The notes: generated from the letters alone by a model not told the origin. A stretch of DNA of 38,254 nucleotides from Clostridiales bacterium (GCA_004557905.1 SFFH01000027.1:1-38254), one strand, 5' to 3'; positions 7,641 through 16,096 are shown, counted from the stretch's first letter. A program made the numbers and translations.

Positions 7641-7688
7641 TGAATCCTGCTGCGCTGCGCCCGAAGCTGCGCTTTGCAAAAGGATTCA
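7641..7688 (+). other. Inverted repeat in the accA-fabH gap
   Basis: Arms TGAATCCT (7641-7648) and AGGATTCA (7681-7688) flank a GC-rich 32-base centre containing two GCTGCGC copies. No T-run follows, so it is not a terminator. It may form an mRNA structure before fabH. The 114-base gap holds no gene. Confidence 0.4.
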
Positions 7689-7708
7689 CATGACAAAGAG
7701 AGGCATGT

Positions 7709-8644
7709 ATGAACGGATTGAAACTGCTGGGCACGGGCTATGCGCTGCCCACGCGTGTGCTTGACAACGACGCGATGACGGCCTATGTGGAGACGAGCGA
7801 CGAGTGGATTACGACCCGCACGGGCATCCGCCAGCGCCATTTCTGCGGCGAGGGCGAAAGCACCACCACGCTGGCGATTGAGGCGGCGAGGAAGGCACTG
7901 GATGACAGCGGCCTGGACAAATCGGAGATCGGCTGCGTGATCGTGGCGACCTCCTCCGGCGAATATGTGATGCCCAGCACCGCCTGTCTGGTGCACAAGG
8001 CGCTGGCGCTTCGCGAGGACATCCCGGTGTTCGACCTGGGCGCGGCGTGCGCAGGCTTTTTGTATGCGGTGGATGCGGCGCGCGCGATGCTGCTTGCACA
8101 CGGCAGCAGGGCCGCGCTGGTGATCGGCGCAGAGCAGATGAGCCAGCTGCTGGACATGGCGGACCGCAACACCTGCGTGCTCTTTGGCGACGCGGCGGGC
8201 GCGGCAGTGTTTGCGCTGGATGAGGACGCGGAGTACGCCTATGTCTGCGGCACGCGCGGCGACATGGCCATTCAGGTCGGCGGCCCGCGCCGCACCCTGC
8301 CGATGACCATGGAGGGCCAGAACGTGTTCCGCTTCGCCGTCTCCACGATTCCCTCGACGGTGGACGAGCTGCTTGAGAAGACCGGCAAGACGCTCGATGA
8401 GGTCGATTGGGTGATCTGCCATCAGGCGAATCAGCGTATCATCGACGCGAGCGTGCGCAGGCTGGGCGTGCCGGCGGAGAAGTTCTACAAGAACCTGGAC
8501 CGCTACGCCAACACCAGCGCGGCCAGCATCCCGCTGGCGCTGGCGGAGATGAAGGAGAGCGGCAAACTGACGAGCGGCCAGCGCGTGATTCTGGTGGGCT
8601 TCGGCGGCGGCCTGACCTGGGCGGGCGTCATGCTCAGGGTCTGA
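7709..8644 (+). CDS. fabH: Beta-ketoacyl-ACP synthase III
   Basis: A 311-residue KAS III enzyme that starts fatty-acid synthesis by condensing acetyl-CoA (or a branched acyl-CoA) with malonyl-ACP. The Cys-His-Asn triad is visible: Cys114 in DLGAACAGFLYA, His238 in ICHQANQRI and Asn268 in RYANTSAASIPLAL. The N-terminal ETSDEWITTRTGI is the standard KAS III signature. ATG 7709 follows AGAGAGG. It lies 114 bases after accA, and fabD follows after a repeat-filled gap. Primer preference (straight or branched) cannot be read from sequence alone. Confidence 0.95.
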   Translation: MNGLKLLGTGYALPTRVLDNDAMTAYVETSDEWITTRTGIRQRHFCGEGESTTTLAIEAARKALDDSGLDKSEIGCVIVATSSGEYVMPSTACLVHKALALREDIPVFDLGAACAGFLYAVDAARAMLLAHGSRAALVIGAEQMSQLLDMADRNTCVLFGDAAGAAVFALDEDAEYAYVCGTRGDMAIQVGGPRRTLPMTMEGQNVFRFAVSTIPSTVDELLEKTGKTLDEVDWVICHQANQRIIDASVRRLGVPAEKFYKNLDRYANTSAASIPLALAEMKESGKLTSGQRVILVGFGGGLTWAGVMLRV

Positions 8645-8695
8645 TACGCGCTTGGAGGCGGATAATGTGCGAAGCGGAAGATGTCTCCTGCGAAA

Positions 8696-8712
8696 GGCGA
8701 ACGGAGTTCGCC
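8696..8712 (+). other. Short perfect hairpin after fabH
   Basis: GGCGAAC (8696-8702) pairs with GTTCGCC (8706-8712) around GGA. Outer arms AAGATG (8678-8683) and CATCTT (8722-8727) extend it into a larger cruciform that leads into repeat element copy 2. There is no T-run. Confidence 0.5.
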
Positions 8713-8715
8713 TCT

Positions 8716-8796
8716 GCGCAGCATCTTGAAACCGCCGCGAAGCGAAGAAGGGTCAAGGGACAATGTCCCTTGCGGGGTTTGGGGCAGAGCCCCAAA
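8716..8796 (+). repeat. Dispersed two-stem-loop element, copy 2
   Basis: The left module GCGCAG...GCCGCGAAGCGAAGAAGGG (8716-8752) occurs once here. It is followed by stem-loop A (AAGGGAC 8755-8761 / GTCCCTT 8765-8771, loop AAT), the linker GCGGGG, and stem-loop B (TTTGGGGC 8778-8785 / GCCCCAAA 8789-8796, loop AGA). The A-rich right edge merges with AAAAGGAG (8794-8801), which serves as the fabD ribosome site. Confidence 0.8.
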
Positions 8797-8808
8797 AGGA
8801 GAACTCGA

Positions 8809-9738
8809 ATGAAACTTGCATTTCTGTTTGCGGGCCAGGGCAGCCAGAAGGCCGGCATGGGCCGCGATCTGTATGAGGAATATCCGGCGTTCCGAGCGGC
8901 GTTTGACGCGGCGGCGCTCGACTTTGACCTGAAGAAGGTCTGCTTTGAGGACCCGGACGGCGTCATCAACCAGACCCAGTACACCCAGCCGTGCATGGTC
9001 GCGTTCGCCGCGGGCGTGAACGCCGTGCTGGCGGAGAACGGCATCGTCCCCGCGTACGCCGCGGGCCTGAGCCTGGGCGAGTACAGCGCGCTGCACTGCG
9101 CCGGCGTGTTCACGGCCGCGCAGGCTGTTGAGCTGGTCGCGTACCGCGGCACGGCGATGGCGAAGGCGGCGGAAGGTATCGAAAGCGCGATGACCGCCGT
9201 GCTGAACCTCGACCGCGAGGCGCTCGAGCGCTGCTGCGCGGAGGCCGCCTCTCTGGGTGTGGTGAAGATCTGCAACTACAACTGCCCCGGTCAGCTCGTC
9301 ATCGGCGGCGAGAAGGCGGCGGTGGCCAAGGCTGGCGAGCTGGCCAAGGCCGCTGGCGCGAGAAGGCTGCTGCCGCTGCGCGTGAGCGGCCCGTTCCACA
9401 CGCCGCTGATGCAGCCTGCCAGCGAAGCGCTGAAGGCCCGGTTTGAGACGGAGACCTTCGGGCAGATGAACTTTCCGGTGCTCTTCAACTGCCTGGGCGA
9501 CGTGAAGGGCGAGGGCGACACGATTCCCGCGCTGCTCTGCCGTCAGGTGAAGGAGAGCGTGTACATGGAGGACACCATCCGCAAGCTGGCCGCACTGGGC
9601 GTGGACACGGTGGTGGAGATCGGCCCGGGCAGGGCGCTCTCCGGCTTTGTGGCCAAGACCGTGGGCAGCGCCATCGCCTGCCATGCGGTGGAGGATACCG
9701 CGAGCCTGCGTGCCGCGCTGGACGCGCTGAAAAAGTGA
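8809..9738 (+). CDS. fabD: Malonyl-CoA:ACP transacylase
   Basis: A 309-residue transacylase that loads malonate from CoA onto the acyl carrier protein. It has FLFAGQGSQKAGMG at the N-terminus, the nucleophile Ser88 in GLSLGEYSAL, His197 in VSGPFHTPLM and a VVEIGPGRALSGF segment near the end. ATG 8809 has AAAAGGAG 8 bases upstream; that site is the right edge of repeat copy 2. The same frame stays open upstream, but only through the repeat and fabH, so an earlier start is unlikely. A terminator follows. Other elongation genes usual next to fabD (fabK, fabG, fabF) are absent here. Confidence 0.95.
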   Translation: MKLAFLFAGQGSQKAGMGRDLYEEYPAFRAAFDAAALDFDLKKVCFEDPDGVINQTQYTQPCMVAFAAGVNAVLAENGIVPAYAAGLSLGEYSALHCAGVFTAAQAVELVAYRGTAMAKAAEGIESAMTAVLNLDREALERCCAEAASLGVVKICNYNCPGQLVIGGEKAAVAKAGELAKAAGARRLLPLRVSGPFHTPLMQPASEALKARFETETFGQMNFPVLFNCLGDVKGEGDTIPALLCRQVKESVYMEDTIRKLAALGVDTVVEIGPGRALSGFVAKTVGSAIACHAVEDTASLRAALDALKK

Positions 9739-9744
9739 GAACAG

Positions 9745-9777
9745 AAAAGCAAGCCTGCTGAGCGGGCTTGCTTTTTT
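9745..9777 (+). terminator. Rho-independent terminator after fabD
   Basis: GCAAGCC (9749-9755) pairs with GGCTTGC (9765-9771), extended by AAAA (9745-9748) against the T6 run (9772-9777). It is a textbook terminator, 10 bases after the fabD stop. Confidence 0.93.
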
Positions 9778-9817
9778 GCAGCTGGGCTGACCATATGCGT
9801 TTTCCTTCACAAAGCTG

Positions 9818-9846
9818 TTGACATCGGATGAACGAAATCATATAAT
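9818..9846 (+). promoter_or_regulatory. Consensus sigma-A promoter of the AfuA-type ABC operon
   Basis: Perfect TTGACA (9818-9823), 17-bp spacer, perfect TATAAT (9841-9846). A promoter this strong usually needs a repressor or a leader control; no Fur box is obvious to the eye. Confidence 0.88.
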
Positions 9847-9858
9847 ATAGGGAGAAAT

Positions 9859-9895
9859 AGGCAAAAAGCCTGCACAAACCGTGCGATGGTTTGTG
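9859..9895 (+). other. Two stem-loops in the leader of the ABC operon
   Basis: A small hairpin AGGC-AAAAA-GCCT (9859-9871) is followed by a perfect 8-bp stem CACAAACC (9873-9880) / GGTTTGTG (9888-9895) with a 7-base loop. They lie between the promoter and AAAAGGAGA, the ribosome site of the binding-protein gene. They could stabilise the mRNA or form an operator. They match no riboswitch that I recognise. Confidence 0.55.
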
Positions 9896-9922
9896 TAAAT
9901 AAACTGAAAAGGAGATCTGACT

Positions 9923-10996
9923 ATGAAGAAACTGTTTGCGCTCCTGATGGCTGCCGTGCTCATGCTGTCCCTTGCGTGCGTCGCCAGCGCCGAGATCGAC
10001 CCGGCCCTGATCGCCGCTGCGCAGGAGGATGGCGAGCTGGTCGTCTATGGTTCCTGCGAGGAGCCGTATCTGGCCGCCGCCGCCAAGCACTTTGAGGAGC
10101 TTTATGGCATCAAGACCTACTATCAGCGTCTGTCCACCGGCGAGGTGCAGGCGAAGATCACCGAGGAAGCGGGCAACCCGTCCGGCGACGTCTGGTTCGG
10201 CGGCACGACCGACCCGTACAACGAGAGCGCCAAGGCCGGCCTGCTGATGAGCTATGAGGCGGCCAATGCCGCCGATCTGGCGTCCGACATGTACCGCGAT
10301 GCGGACGGCTACTGGTACGGCATCTACAAGGGTATCCTGGGCTTCATGGTCAACACCGAGGAGCTGCAGCGCCTGGGCCTTGAGGCCCCCAAGGGCTGGG
10401 ACGACCTGCTCAAGCCGGAATACAAGGGCCTGATCTGGATGTCCAACCCGAACACCGCCGGCACCGCGAAGCTGATCATCAACACGATGGTGCAGCTCAA
10501 GGGCCACGACGAGGCCATGAAGTACTTCGTGGAGCTGGACAAGAACATCGCACAGTACACGAAGTCCGGCTCCGGCCCGTCCAAGAAGGTCGGCATCGGC
10601 GAGTGCGTGATCGGCATCGGATTCCTGCATGACGGCATCGCGCAGATCCTGCAGGGCTATGACAACATCGCGCTGATCATCCCGGAGGAGGGCACCTCCT
10701 TTGAGATCGGCGCCACGGCGATCTTTGACGGCTGCGCGCACGAGAATGCCGCGAAGCTGTGGATCGAGTATGCGCTCTCTCCGGAGTGCGTGGAGCTGGC
10801 GGACGACGCCGAGAGCTATCAGTTCCTGGTCATCAACAGCGCCAAGCAGCCTGCCGCGGTGGAGCCGTTCGGCCTCGACCCGAACAACGTCATCGACTAT
10901 GACTTCGAGGATGCGAAGAACAACACCACCCAGTATGTGACGGACTACTTCAACGCGCTGGGCGATGCTGCTGACAGCCGCTTCAAGACCGAGTAA
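9923..10996 (+). CDS. ABC transporter substrate-binding protein, AfuA/FbpA type
   Basis: A 357-residue extracytoplasmic binding protein of the iron(III)-type family (COG1840-like). The signal peptide spans about residues 1-23 with a likely cut after ASA; Cys19 is not in a good lipobox, so lipid anchoring is doubtful. The mature part starts with GELVVYGSCEEPYL, as in FbpA/AfuA, followed by the GDVWFGGTTDPY segment. Near 224-239 (GIGECVIGIGFLHDGI), where iron-binding members tend to carry a tyrosine pair, no Tyr-Tyr is present, so the ligand may not be free ferric ion. It is the first gene of the operon, with a double permease and an ATPase downstream. Substrate: iron is the default guess; phosphonate or another small ligand remains possible. 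Confidence 0.8.
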   Translation: MKKLFALLMAAVLMLSLACVASAEIDPALIAAAQEDGELVVYGSCEEPYLAAAAKHFEELYGIKTYYQRLSTGEVQAKITEEAGNPSGDVWFGGTTDPYNESAKAGLLMSYEAANAADLASDMYRDADGYWYGIYKGILGFMVNTEELQRLGLEAPKGWDDLLKPEYKGLIWMSNPNTAGTAKLIINTMVQLKGHDEAMKYFVELDKNIAQYTKSGSGPSKKVGIGECVIGIGFLHDGIAQILQGYDNIALIIPEEGTSFEIGATAIFDGCAHENAAKLWIEYALSPECVELADDAESYQFLVINSAKQPAAVEPFGLDPNNVIDYDFEDAKNNTTQYVTDYFNALGDAADSRFKTE

Positions 10997-11036
10997 GCGG
11001 GCGGTGCCCGCACCCGATACGCTTCGCCTTGCTTCT
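10997..11036 (+). repeat. 40-bp direct repeat, copy a
   Basis: It begins immediately after the binding-protein stop codon and matches 11113-11152 at 39 of 40 positions (A at 11017, G at 11133). It contains the hairpin GCGGGC-GGT-GCCCGC. Between the copies lies a second hairpin (11040-11046 with 11065-11071, inner GCGC/GCGC). The whole 10997-11295 gap holds repeats and hairpins but no gene. Confidence 0.85.
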
Positions 11037-11112
11037 AAGGGTGCCGCACGCGCGAAAGGCGCTCCGGCACCTTGCCAAGCAAGGAGACAGGGTGTTGGCT
11101 TCCTAAAGCCTT

Positions 11113-11152
11113 GCGGGCGGTGCCCGCACCCGGTACGCTTCGCCTTGCTTCT
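11113..11152 (+). repeat. 40-bp direct repeat, copy b
   Basis: Second copy, offset by 116 bp from copy a. It keeps the GCGGGC-GGT-GCCCGC hairpin and is followed almost directly by dispersed repeat copy 3. The duplication suggests local slippage or a recombination event in this gap. Confidence 0.85.
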
Positions 11153-11159
11153 TGTTCGT

Positions 11160-11221
11160 CGCGAAGCGAAGAAGGGGTTCGGGGACTGGTCCCCGAGCGG
11201 GTCTCAGGGCGGCAGCCCTGA
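11160..11221 (+). repeat. Dispersed two-stem-loop element, copy 3
   Basis: CGCGAAGCGAAGAAGGGG (11160-11177) is followed by stem-loop A (TCGGGGAC 11179-11186 / GTCCCCGA 11189-11196) and stem-loop B (TCAGGGC 11204-11210 / GCCCTGA 11215-11221, loop GGCA). Sequences in the stems differ from copies 1 and 2, but pairing is kept by compensating changes, which argues for a structured RNA or DNA element. Confidence 0.75.
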
Positions 11222-11245
11222 CGTTTTCCAACCGACTCTCCACGG

Positions 11246-11268
11246 GGGATGGGGTGAAGCCCCATCCC
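11246..11268 (+). other. Strong hairpin before the permease gene
   Basis: GGGATGGGG (11246-11254) pairs with CCCCATCCC (11260-11268), followed by TCTTTCTGT. It resembles a weak terminator or a processing stem between the binding-protein and permease genes and could lower expression of the membrane part. Confidence 0.55.
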
Positions 11269-11295
11269 TCTTTCTGTATCGACAAAGAGGGGTGA

Positions 11296-13236
11296 ATGCC
11301 CGTGAAAACACGCCAAGGCGCGGCGCTGGAGCGCAAGAAGTTTTTCGCCGATCCGGTGATGGTCGTCACCATCGTGCTGCTGACTGTGCTGCTTGCGCTG
11401 TTTATCCTCTATCCGCTGGCGATGCTGCTGCTGGACAGTGTGTATGTGCGCGAGACCAACCTCGTGCTCGTCACCGACGTCCAGGCCGGAACAGCCGACG
11501 CAGAGGTCAGGGACGGCACGATTCAGGTGCTCAACAAAAAGGGCGAGGCGGCGAAGTTCGCCGTCGATGAGCTGGATTCCGCCTGGGGCTATCTGTTCGC
11601 CAAGAACGGACGCGTGCTCAAGGAGGGCGACGCGATCGACCCGGCCAACTGCTACGTCAAGGTGAGCAGGAGCTACGTCACCTTCGACGCGTTCCCGCGT
11701 ATTTTCGCCGACTACACGTTTAACACCGCGTTCTTCAACACGCTCCGGCTGGGCATGATCACCAGCTTCGGCTCGGTGATCATCGGCCTGCTGTTCGCGT
11801 ACGTCGACTGCTATGTCAACGTGCGCAGCCGCACGGTGAAGAAGATGTTCGACGTGGTGTCGACCCTGCCGGTCGTCTCCCCGCCGTTCGTGCTGTCGCT
11901 CTCGATGATCCTGCTCTTCGGCCGCGGCGGCCTGATCACCCGCGAGCTGCTGCACATCTACGACAGCGACGTGTACGGCATGTGGGGTATCGCCATCGTG
12001 CAGACGCTCACATTCTTCCCGGTGTGCTACATGATGCTCAAGGGCCTGCTCAAGAACATCGATCCCTCCATGGAGGAGGCGGCGCGCAACATGGGCGCGG
12101 GCCGCATGAAGGTGTTCACCACCGTGACCCTGCCGCTGATGCTGCCGGGCCTGGGCAATGCGTTCCTGGTCACGTTCATCGAGTCCGTTGCAGACTTTGC
12201 CAACCCGATGATGATCGGCGGCAGCTATGACACGCTGGCCACGACGATCTACCTGCGCATCACCGGCGGCAGCTACGACACCAACGGCGCGGCCGCGATG
12301 GCCGTCGTGCTGCTGTGCATCACGCTGGTGCTGTTCCTCATCCAGAAGTATTACCTGGAGGCGAAGACCGCCGCGACGCTGACCGGCAAGGCCAGCCGCG
12401 CCCGCGCGCTGATCGACGACAGGAGCGTGCGCGTGCCGCTGACGGCGATCTGCTCGGCACTCTCCGCGTTCGTCATCCTGATGTACATCGCCATTCCGTT
12501 CGGCGCGCTGTTCAAGCTCTGGGGCCGCGATTACAGCCTGAGCCTCAAGTGGTTCAACCAGCTCTTCCGCGACGACGGCTTCAAGGCGTTCGCCGACAGC
12601 TTCATGCTCTCCCTGATCGCCAGCCCGATCACAGCGTTGCTGTCCATGATCATCTCCTATCTGGTGGTCAAGAAGAAGTTCCGCAGCAAGGCGTTCATCG
12701 AGTTCGTCTCCATGCTGGCCATGGCCGTGCCGGGCACGGTGCTGGGCGTGGGCTACATCCGCGGCTTCGCGGGCGGCGTCTTCCGCACGGGCTTCCTGCA
12801 GGGTATCTACGGCACGGGCATCATCCTGGTGATCGTGTTCGTCGTGCGCTCGCTGCCGGTCGGCACGCGCAGCGGCATTTCCGCGCTGCGGCAGATCGAC
12901 AAGTCGATTGAGGAATCGGCGTACGACCTGGGCGCGGGCAGCGCGAAGGTGTTCGTCACGGTGACGCTGCCGCTGATCAAGGATTCGTTCCTCAGCGGCC
13001 TGGTGACGACGTTCGTGCGCTCCATCACCGCCATCAGCGCGATCATCCTGCTGGTGACCCCGCGCTATCTGCTCATCACCTGCCGCATCAACGAGTTTGC
13101 GGAGAAGGGCGCGTACGGTGTGGCCTGCGCGTATGCGACGATTCTGATCATCATCACCTACGCGGCGATCATGCTGATGAACTGGGTGATTGCGCATTTC
13201 GGAACGAGCAAGGCGGTTCGCCTGAAGGAGGATTAA
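11296..13236 (+). CDS. ABC transporter permease, fused double-domain, AfuB/FbpB type
   Basis: A 646-residue membrane protein with two fused binding-protein-dependent permease domains. Each carries an ATPase-contact EAA loop: EEAARNMGAGRMKVFTTVTL and, in the second half, EESAYDLGAGSAKVFVTVTL. TM1 is about 21-46. Between TM1 and the usual FPRIFADYTFNTAFFNTL lead-in lies an extra stretch of about 70 residues (about 54-126), predicted outside the cell, which I do not recognise and which is not usual for FbpB-like proteins. ATG 11296 follows AAAGAGGGG. The ATPase gene starts 1 base after the stop. It follows the binding-protein gene across a hairpin-rich 299-base gap. Confidence 0.88.
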   Translation: MPVKTRQGAALERKKFFADPVMVVTIVLLTVLLALFILYPLAMLLLDSVYVRETNLVLVTDVQAGTADAEVRDGTIQVLNKKGEAAKFAVDELDSAWGYLFAKNGRVLKEGDAIDPANCYVKVSRSYVTFDAFPRIFADYTFNTAFFNTLRLGMITSFGSVIIGLLFAYVDCYVNVRSRTVKKMFDVVSTLPVVSPPFVLSLSMILLFGRGGLITRELLHIYDSDVYGMWGIAIVQTLTFFPVCYMMLKGLLKNIDPSMEEAARNMGAGRMKVFTTVTLPLMLPGLGNAFLVTFIESVADFANPMMIGGSYDTLATTIYLRITGGSYDTNGAAAMAVVLLCITLVLFLIQKYYLEAKTAATLTGKASRARALIDDRSVRVPLTAICSALSAFVILMYIAIPFGALFKLWGRDYSLSLKWFNQLFRDDGFKAFADSFMLSLIASPITALLSMIISYLVVKKKFRSKAFIEFVSMLAMAVPGTVLGVGYIRGFAGGVFRTGFLQGIYGTGIILVIVFVVRSLPVGTRSGISALRQIDKSIEESAYDLGAGSAKVFVTVTLPLIKDSFLSGLVTTFVRSITAISAIILLVTPRYLLITCRINEFAEKGAYGVACAYATILIIITYAAIMLMNWVIAHFGTSKAVRLKED

Positions 13237-13237
13237 C

Positions 13238-14317
<1,080 letters not shown>

Positions 14318-14372
14318 AGCGCAGAGTGTGCCGCGGACGGTTTGAATCTCGAGAGGACGAACAGGAGAAACG

Positions 14373-15251
14373 ATGAGAATTTCGCTGATCATTCCCACGC
14401 TGAACGCCGGGAAGGAGCTCGGGGCACTGCTGGCTGCCCTTCGCGCGCAGACGGTGCCGCCCGACGAGATCATCGTCGTGGACTCCGCGTCCGAGGACGA
14501 CACGCGTTCTGTCGCGGAGGCAGCGGAGGCAATATTCATTCCCATTGCACGAAAGGACTTTGACCACGGCGGCACGCGGCATATGGCGCTCATGCGCAGC
14601 ACCGGCGACGTGGTGATCTTCATGACCCAGGACGCGATGCCCGCTGACGCGCTGGCGATTGAGCACCTGCTGGCGCCGCTTGCTGACCCGCAGATCGCGG
14701 CGGTCGGAGGACGGCAGGTGCCCAAGGCGGATACGCGCCCCTTCGAGACGCTCGTGCGCCTGCACAACTACCCTGAGGAGAGCCGCGTCTGGGGCGCGGA
14801 GGCGGTGGACACGATGGGCGTCCGCGCGTTCATGATCTCCGACGTGTTTGCGGCGTACCGGCGGGAGGCGTATCTTCGGGTCGGCGGGTTCGATCATCCG
14901 ATCATGACCAATGAGGATATGCTCATGGCGCAGAAGCTGCTCGCTGCGGGATATCGGATTGCCTACGCAGGCGACGCGCGCGTGCAGCATGCCCACAACC
15001 TGACGTTCAGACAGCAATTCCGGCGCAATTATATCGTCGGTCGGACGATGAAGCGCTATGAGGATCGCTTTTGCCATGTGCAGGAGATGGGGACGGGCAT
15101 GACGCTGGCGAAGGACGTGCTGTGCAGGCTCGTCCGGCGCGGGCAGCTCGTCGAGGCATGCCGCTTTGCGCTCGATTGTGCGGCGCGGCTGGCGGGGAAT
15201 CGCCTGGGACGGCATGATGAAGCGAGGAAAGGGGATAGCCTTTCCCACTGA
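14373..15251 (+). CDS. Family 2 glycosyltransferase, rhamnosyltransferase-like
   Basis: A 292-residue GT-A fold glycosyltransferase of family GT2. It has SLIIPTLNAGKEL at the N-terminus, the nucleotide-binding EIIVVDSASEDDT, a TQDAMPAD segment in the DXD position and NEDMLMAQKLLAAGY as the catalytic-base region, the pattern seen in WbbL/RfbN-like rhamnosyltransferases. No membrane segment is evident. ACAGGAG precedes ATG 14373. It lies 55 bases after the ATPase gene without a visible terminator, so read-through is likely, although the function points to cell-surface polysaccharide. The C-terminal 15 codons contain a small inverted repeat (GAAAGG/CCTTTC). The sugar donor is a guess; the rfbA fragment at 37695 makes dTDP-rhamnose available in principle. 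Confidence 0.82.
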   Translation: MRISLIIPTLNAGKELGALLAALRAQTVPPDEIIVVDSASEDDTRSVAEAAEAIFIPIARKDFDHGGTRHMALMRSTGDVVIFMTQDAMPADALAIEHLLAPLADPQIAAVGGRQVPKADTRPFETLVRLHNYPEESRVWGAEAVDTMGVRAFMISDVFAAYRREAYLRVGGFDHPIMTNEDMLMAQKLLAAGYRIAYAGDARVQHAHNLTFRQQFRRNYIVGRTMKRYEDRFCHVQEMGTGMTLAKDVLCRLVRRGQLVEACRFALDCAARLAGNRLGRHDEARKGDSLSH

Positions 15252-15273
15252 GCCCGCATCGGAGCCAACAAAG

Positions 15274-15311
15274 AAGGGAGCCTGAGGTTCTTGTGCCTCA
15301 GACTCCCTTTT
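15274..15311. terminator. Bidirectional terminator between convergent genes
   Basis: AAGGGAG (15274-15280) with CTCCCTT (15303-15309) and CTGAGG (15282-15287) with CCTCAG (15296-15301) form a stem with one internal mismatch. A short T-run (15308-15311) follows on the plus strand. It ends the glycosyltransferase gene (plus) and the arabinose operon (minus). Confidence 0.85.
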
Positions 15312-15332
15312 CCGCTTGATGCGGTTTATCCA

Positions 15333-16028
15333 TCACTTCTGTCCGTAGTACGCGTTCGGGCCGTGCTTGCGCATGTAGTGCTTGTTGACCACATGCTGCG
15401 GGGCGGGCGCGGCGTTCGGGTTCACCATGCGCGTGAAGGTGGCCATCTTGGCAACCTCCTCGAGCACGACGGCGTGATACACCGCCTGCACGGCGTCCTT
15501 GCCCCAGGCAAACGGGCCGTGGCTGTGGCAGATCACGCCCGGTACGGCAACCGGATCGAGCCGGCGCTTCGTGAATTCCTCGATGATGACGGTGCCGGTG
15601 CCTTTTTCGTAGTCCTCGTCCAGCTCCGCCGGCGTCAGATGGCGCGCGCAGGGGACGGGGCCGTAGAAGTAGTCGGCGTGCGTGGTGCCGTAGCAGGGGA
15701 TGTCCTCGCCGGCCTGCGCCCAGCCGACGGCATACGGGCTGTGCGTGTGCACGATGCCGCCCAGCTGCGGGAACGCCTTGTACAGCTCCAGATGCGTCTT
15801 CGTGTCAGAGGACGGATTCAGCTTGCCTTCGACGACTTTGTTGTCCAGGCTGACCACGACCAGATCCTTGGGCTTCAGGTCCTCATAGCTCACGCCGGAC
15901 GGCTTGATGACGACCAGCCCGCTTTCGCGGTCGATGCCCGAGACGTTACCCCAGGTGTAGGTGACCAGGCCGCGGCGCGGCAGCTCCATGTTCGCGTCGT
16001 AAACCACTTGTTTGAGTTGTTCCAGCAT
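15333..16028 (-). CDS. araD: L-ribulose-5-phosphate 4-epimerase
   Basis: A 231-residue class II aldolase-fold enzyme converting L-ribulose 5-phosphate to D-xylulose 5-phosphate, the last step of arabinose entry into the pentose phosphate pathway. It has the same length as the E. coli enzyme. Visible are GNVSGIDRESG, KPSGVSYEDLKP, SSDTKTHLELYKAFP, the zinc-site HTHSPYAVGWAQ, TTHADYFYG and SHGPFAWG with further metal-binding His residues. ATG (16026-16028) is preceded on its strand by GAGG. It is the last gene of the operon after araA, with a hairpin in the 104-base gap. It could act on another ribulose or fuculose phosphate, but the araA/araB neighbours settle the role. Confidence 0.95.
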   Translation of the reverse strand: MLEQLKQVVYDANMELPRRGLVTYTWGNVSGIDRESGLVVIKPSGVSYEDLKPKDLVVVSLDNKVVEGKLNPSSDTKTHLELYKAFPQLGGIVHTHSPYAVGWAQAGEDIPCYGTTHADYFYGPVPCARHLTPAELDEDYEKGTGTVIIEEFTKRRLDPVAVPGVICHSHGPFAWGKDAVQAVYHAVVLEEVAKMATFTRMVNPNAAPAPQHVVNKHYMRKHGPNAYYGQK

Positions 16029-16046
16029 ATTGTACCTCAAATCCCA

Positions 16047-16096
16047 AATCATGCCGCGGGGGCGCGAAGCCGCCCGCAGACATGATTGATTTTTTG
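16047..16096 (+). terminator. Terminator-like hairpin antisense to the araA-araD gap
   Basis: Outer arms AATCATG (16047-16053) and CATGATT (16081-16087) enclose a GC-rich inner stem (GCGGG 16056-16060 with CCCGC 16073-16077, and GGC/GCC). On the plus strand a T6 run follows (16091-16096 region). The genes here are on the minus strand, so on the mRNA this is an intercistronic stem-loop, while any antisense transcript would stop here. A smaller hairpin CCGGGC-ACT-GCCCGG (16118-16132) abuts the araA stop. Confidence 0.5.

Noticed and set aside
7595..7708. A FapR or FabT operator before fabH
   Set aside because: The AT-rich ATTAGTTAAAAGATTGAAC has a loose resemblance, but it lacks the symmetry of either known site.
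9847..9922. A riboswitch in the leader of the AfuA-type operon
   Set aside because: Only two simple hairpins in about 75 bases, with no conserved core of a known class that I can recognise.
15200..15251. A fifth copy of the dispersed repeat at the end of the glycosyltransferase gene
   Set aside because: GAAGCGAGGAAAGGGG resembles the left module, but the two stem-loops are absent, so chance similarity or a remnant cannot be told apart.
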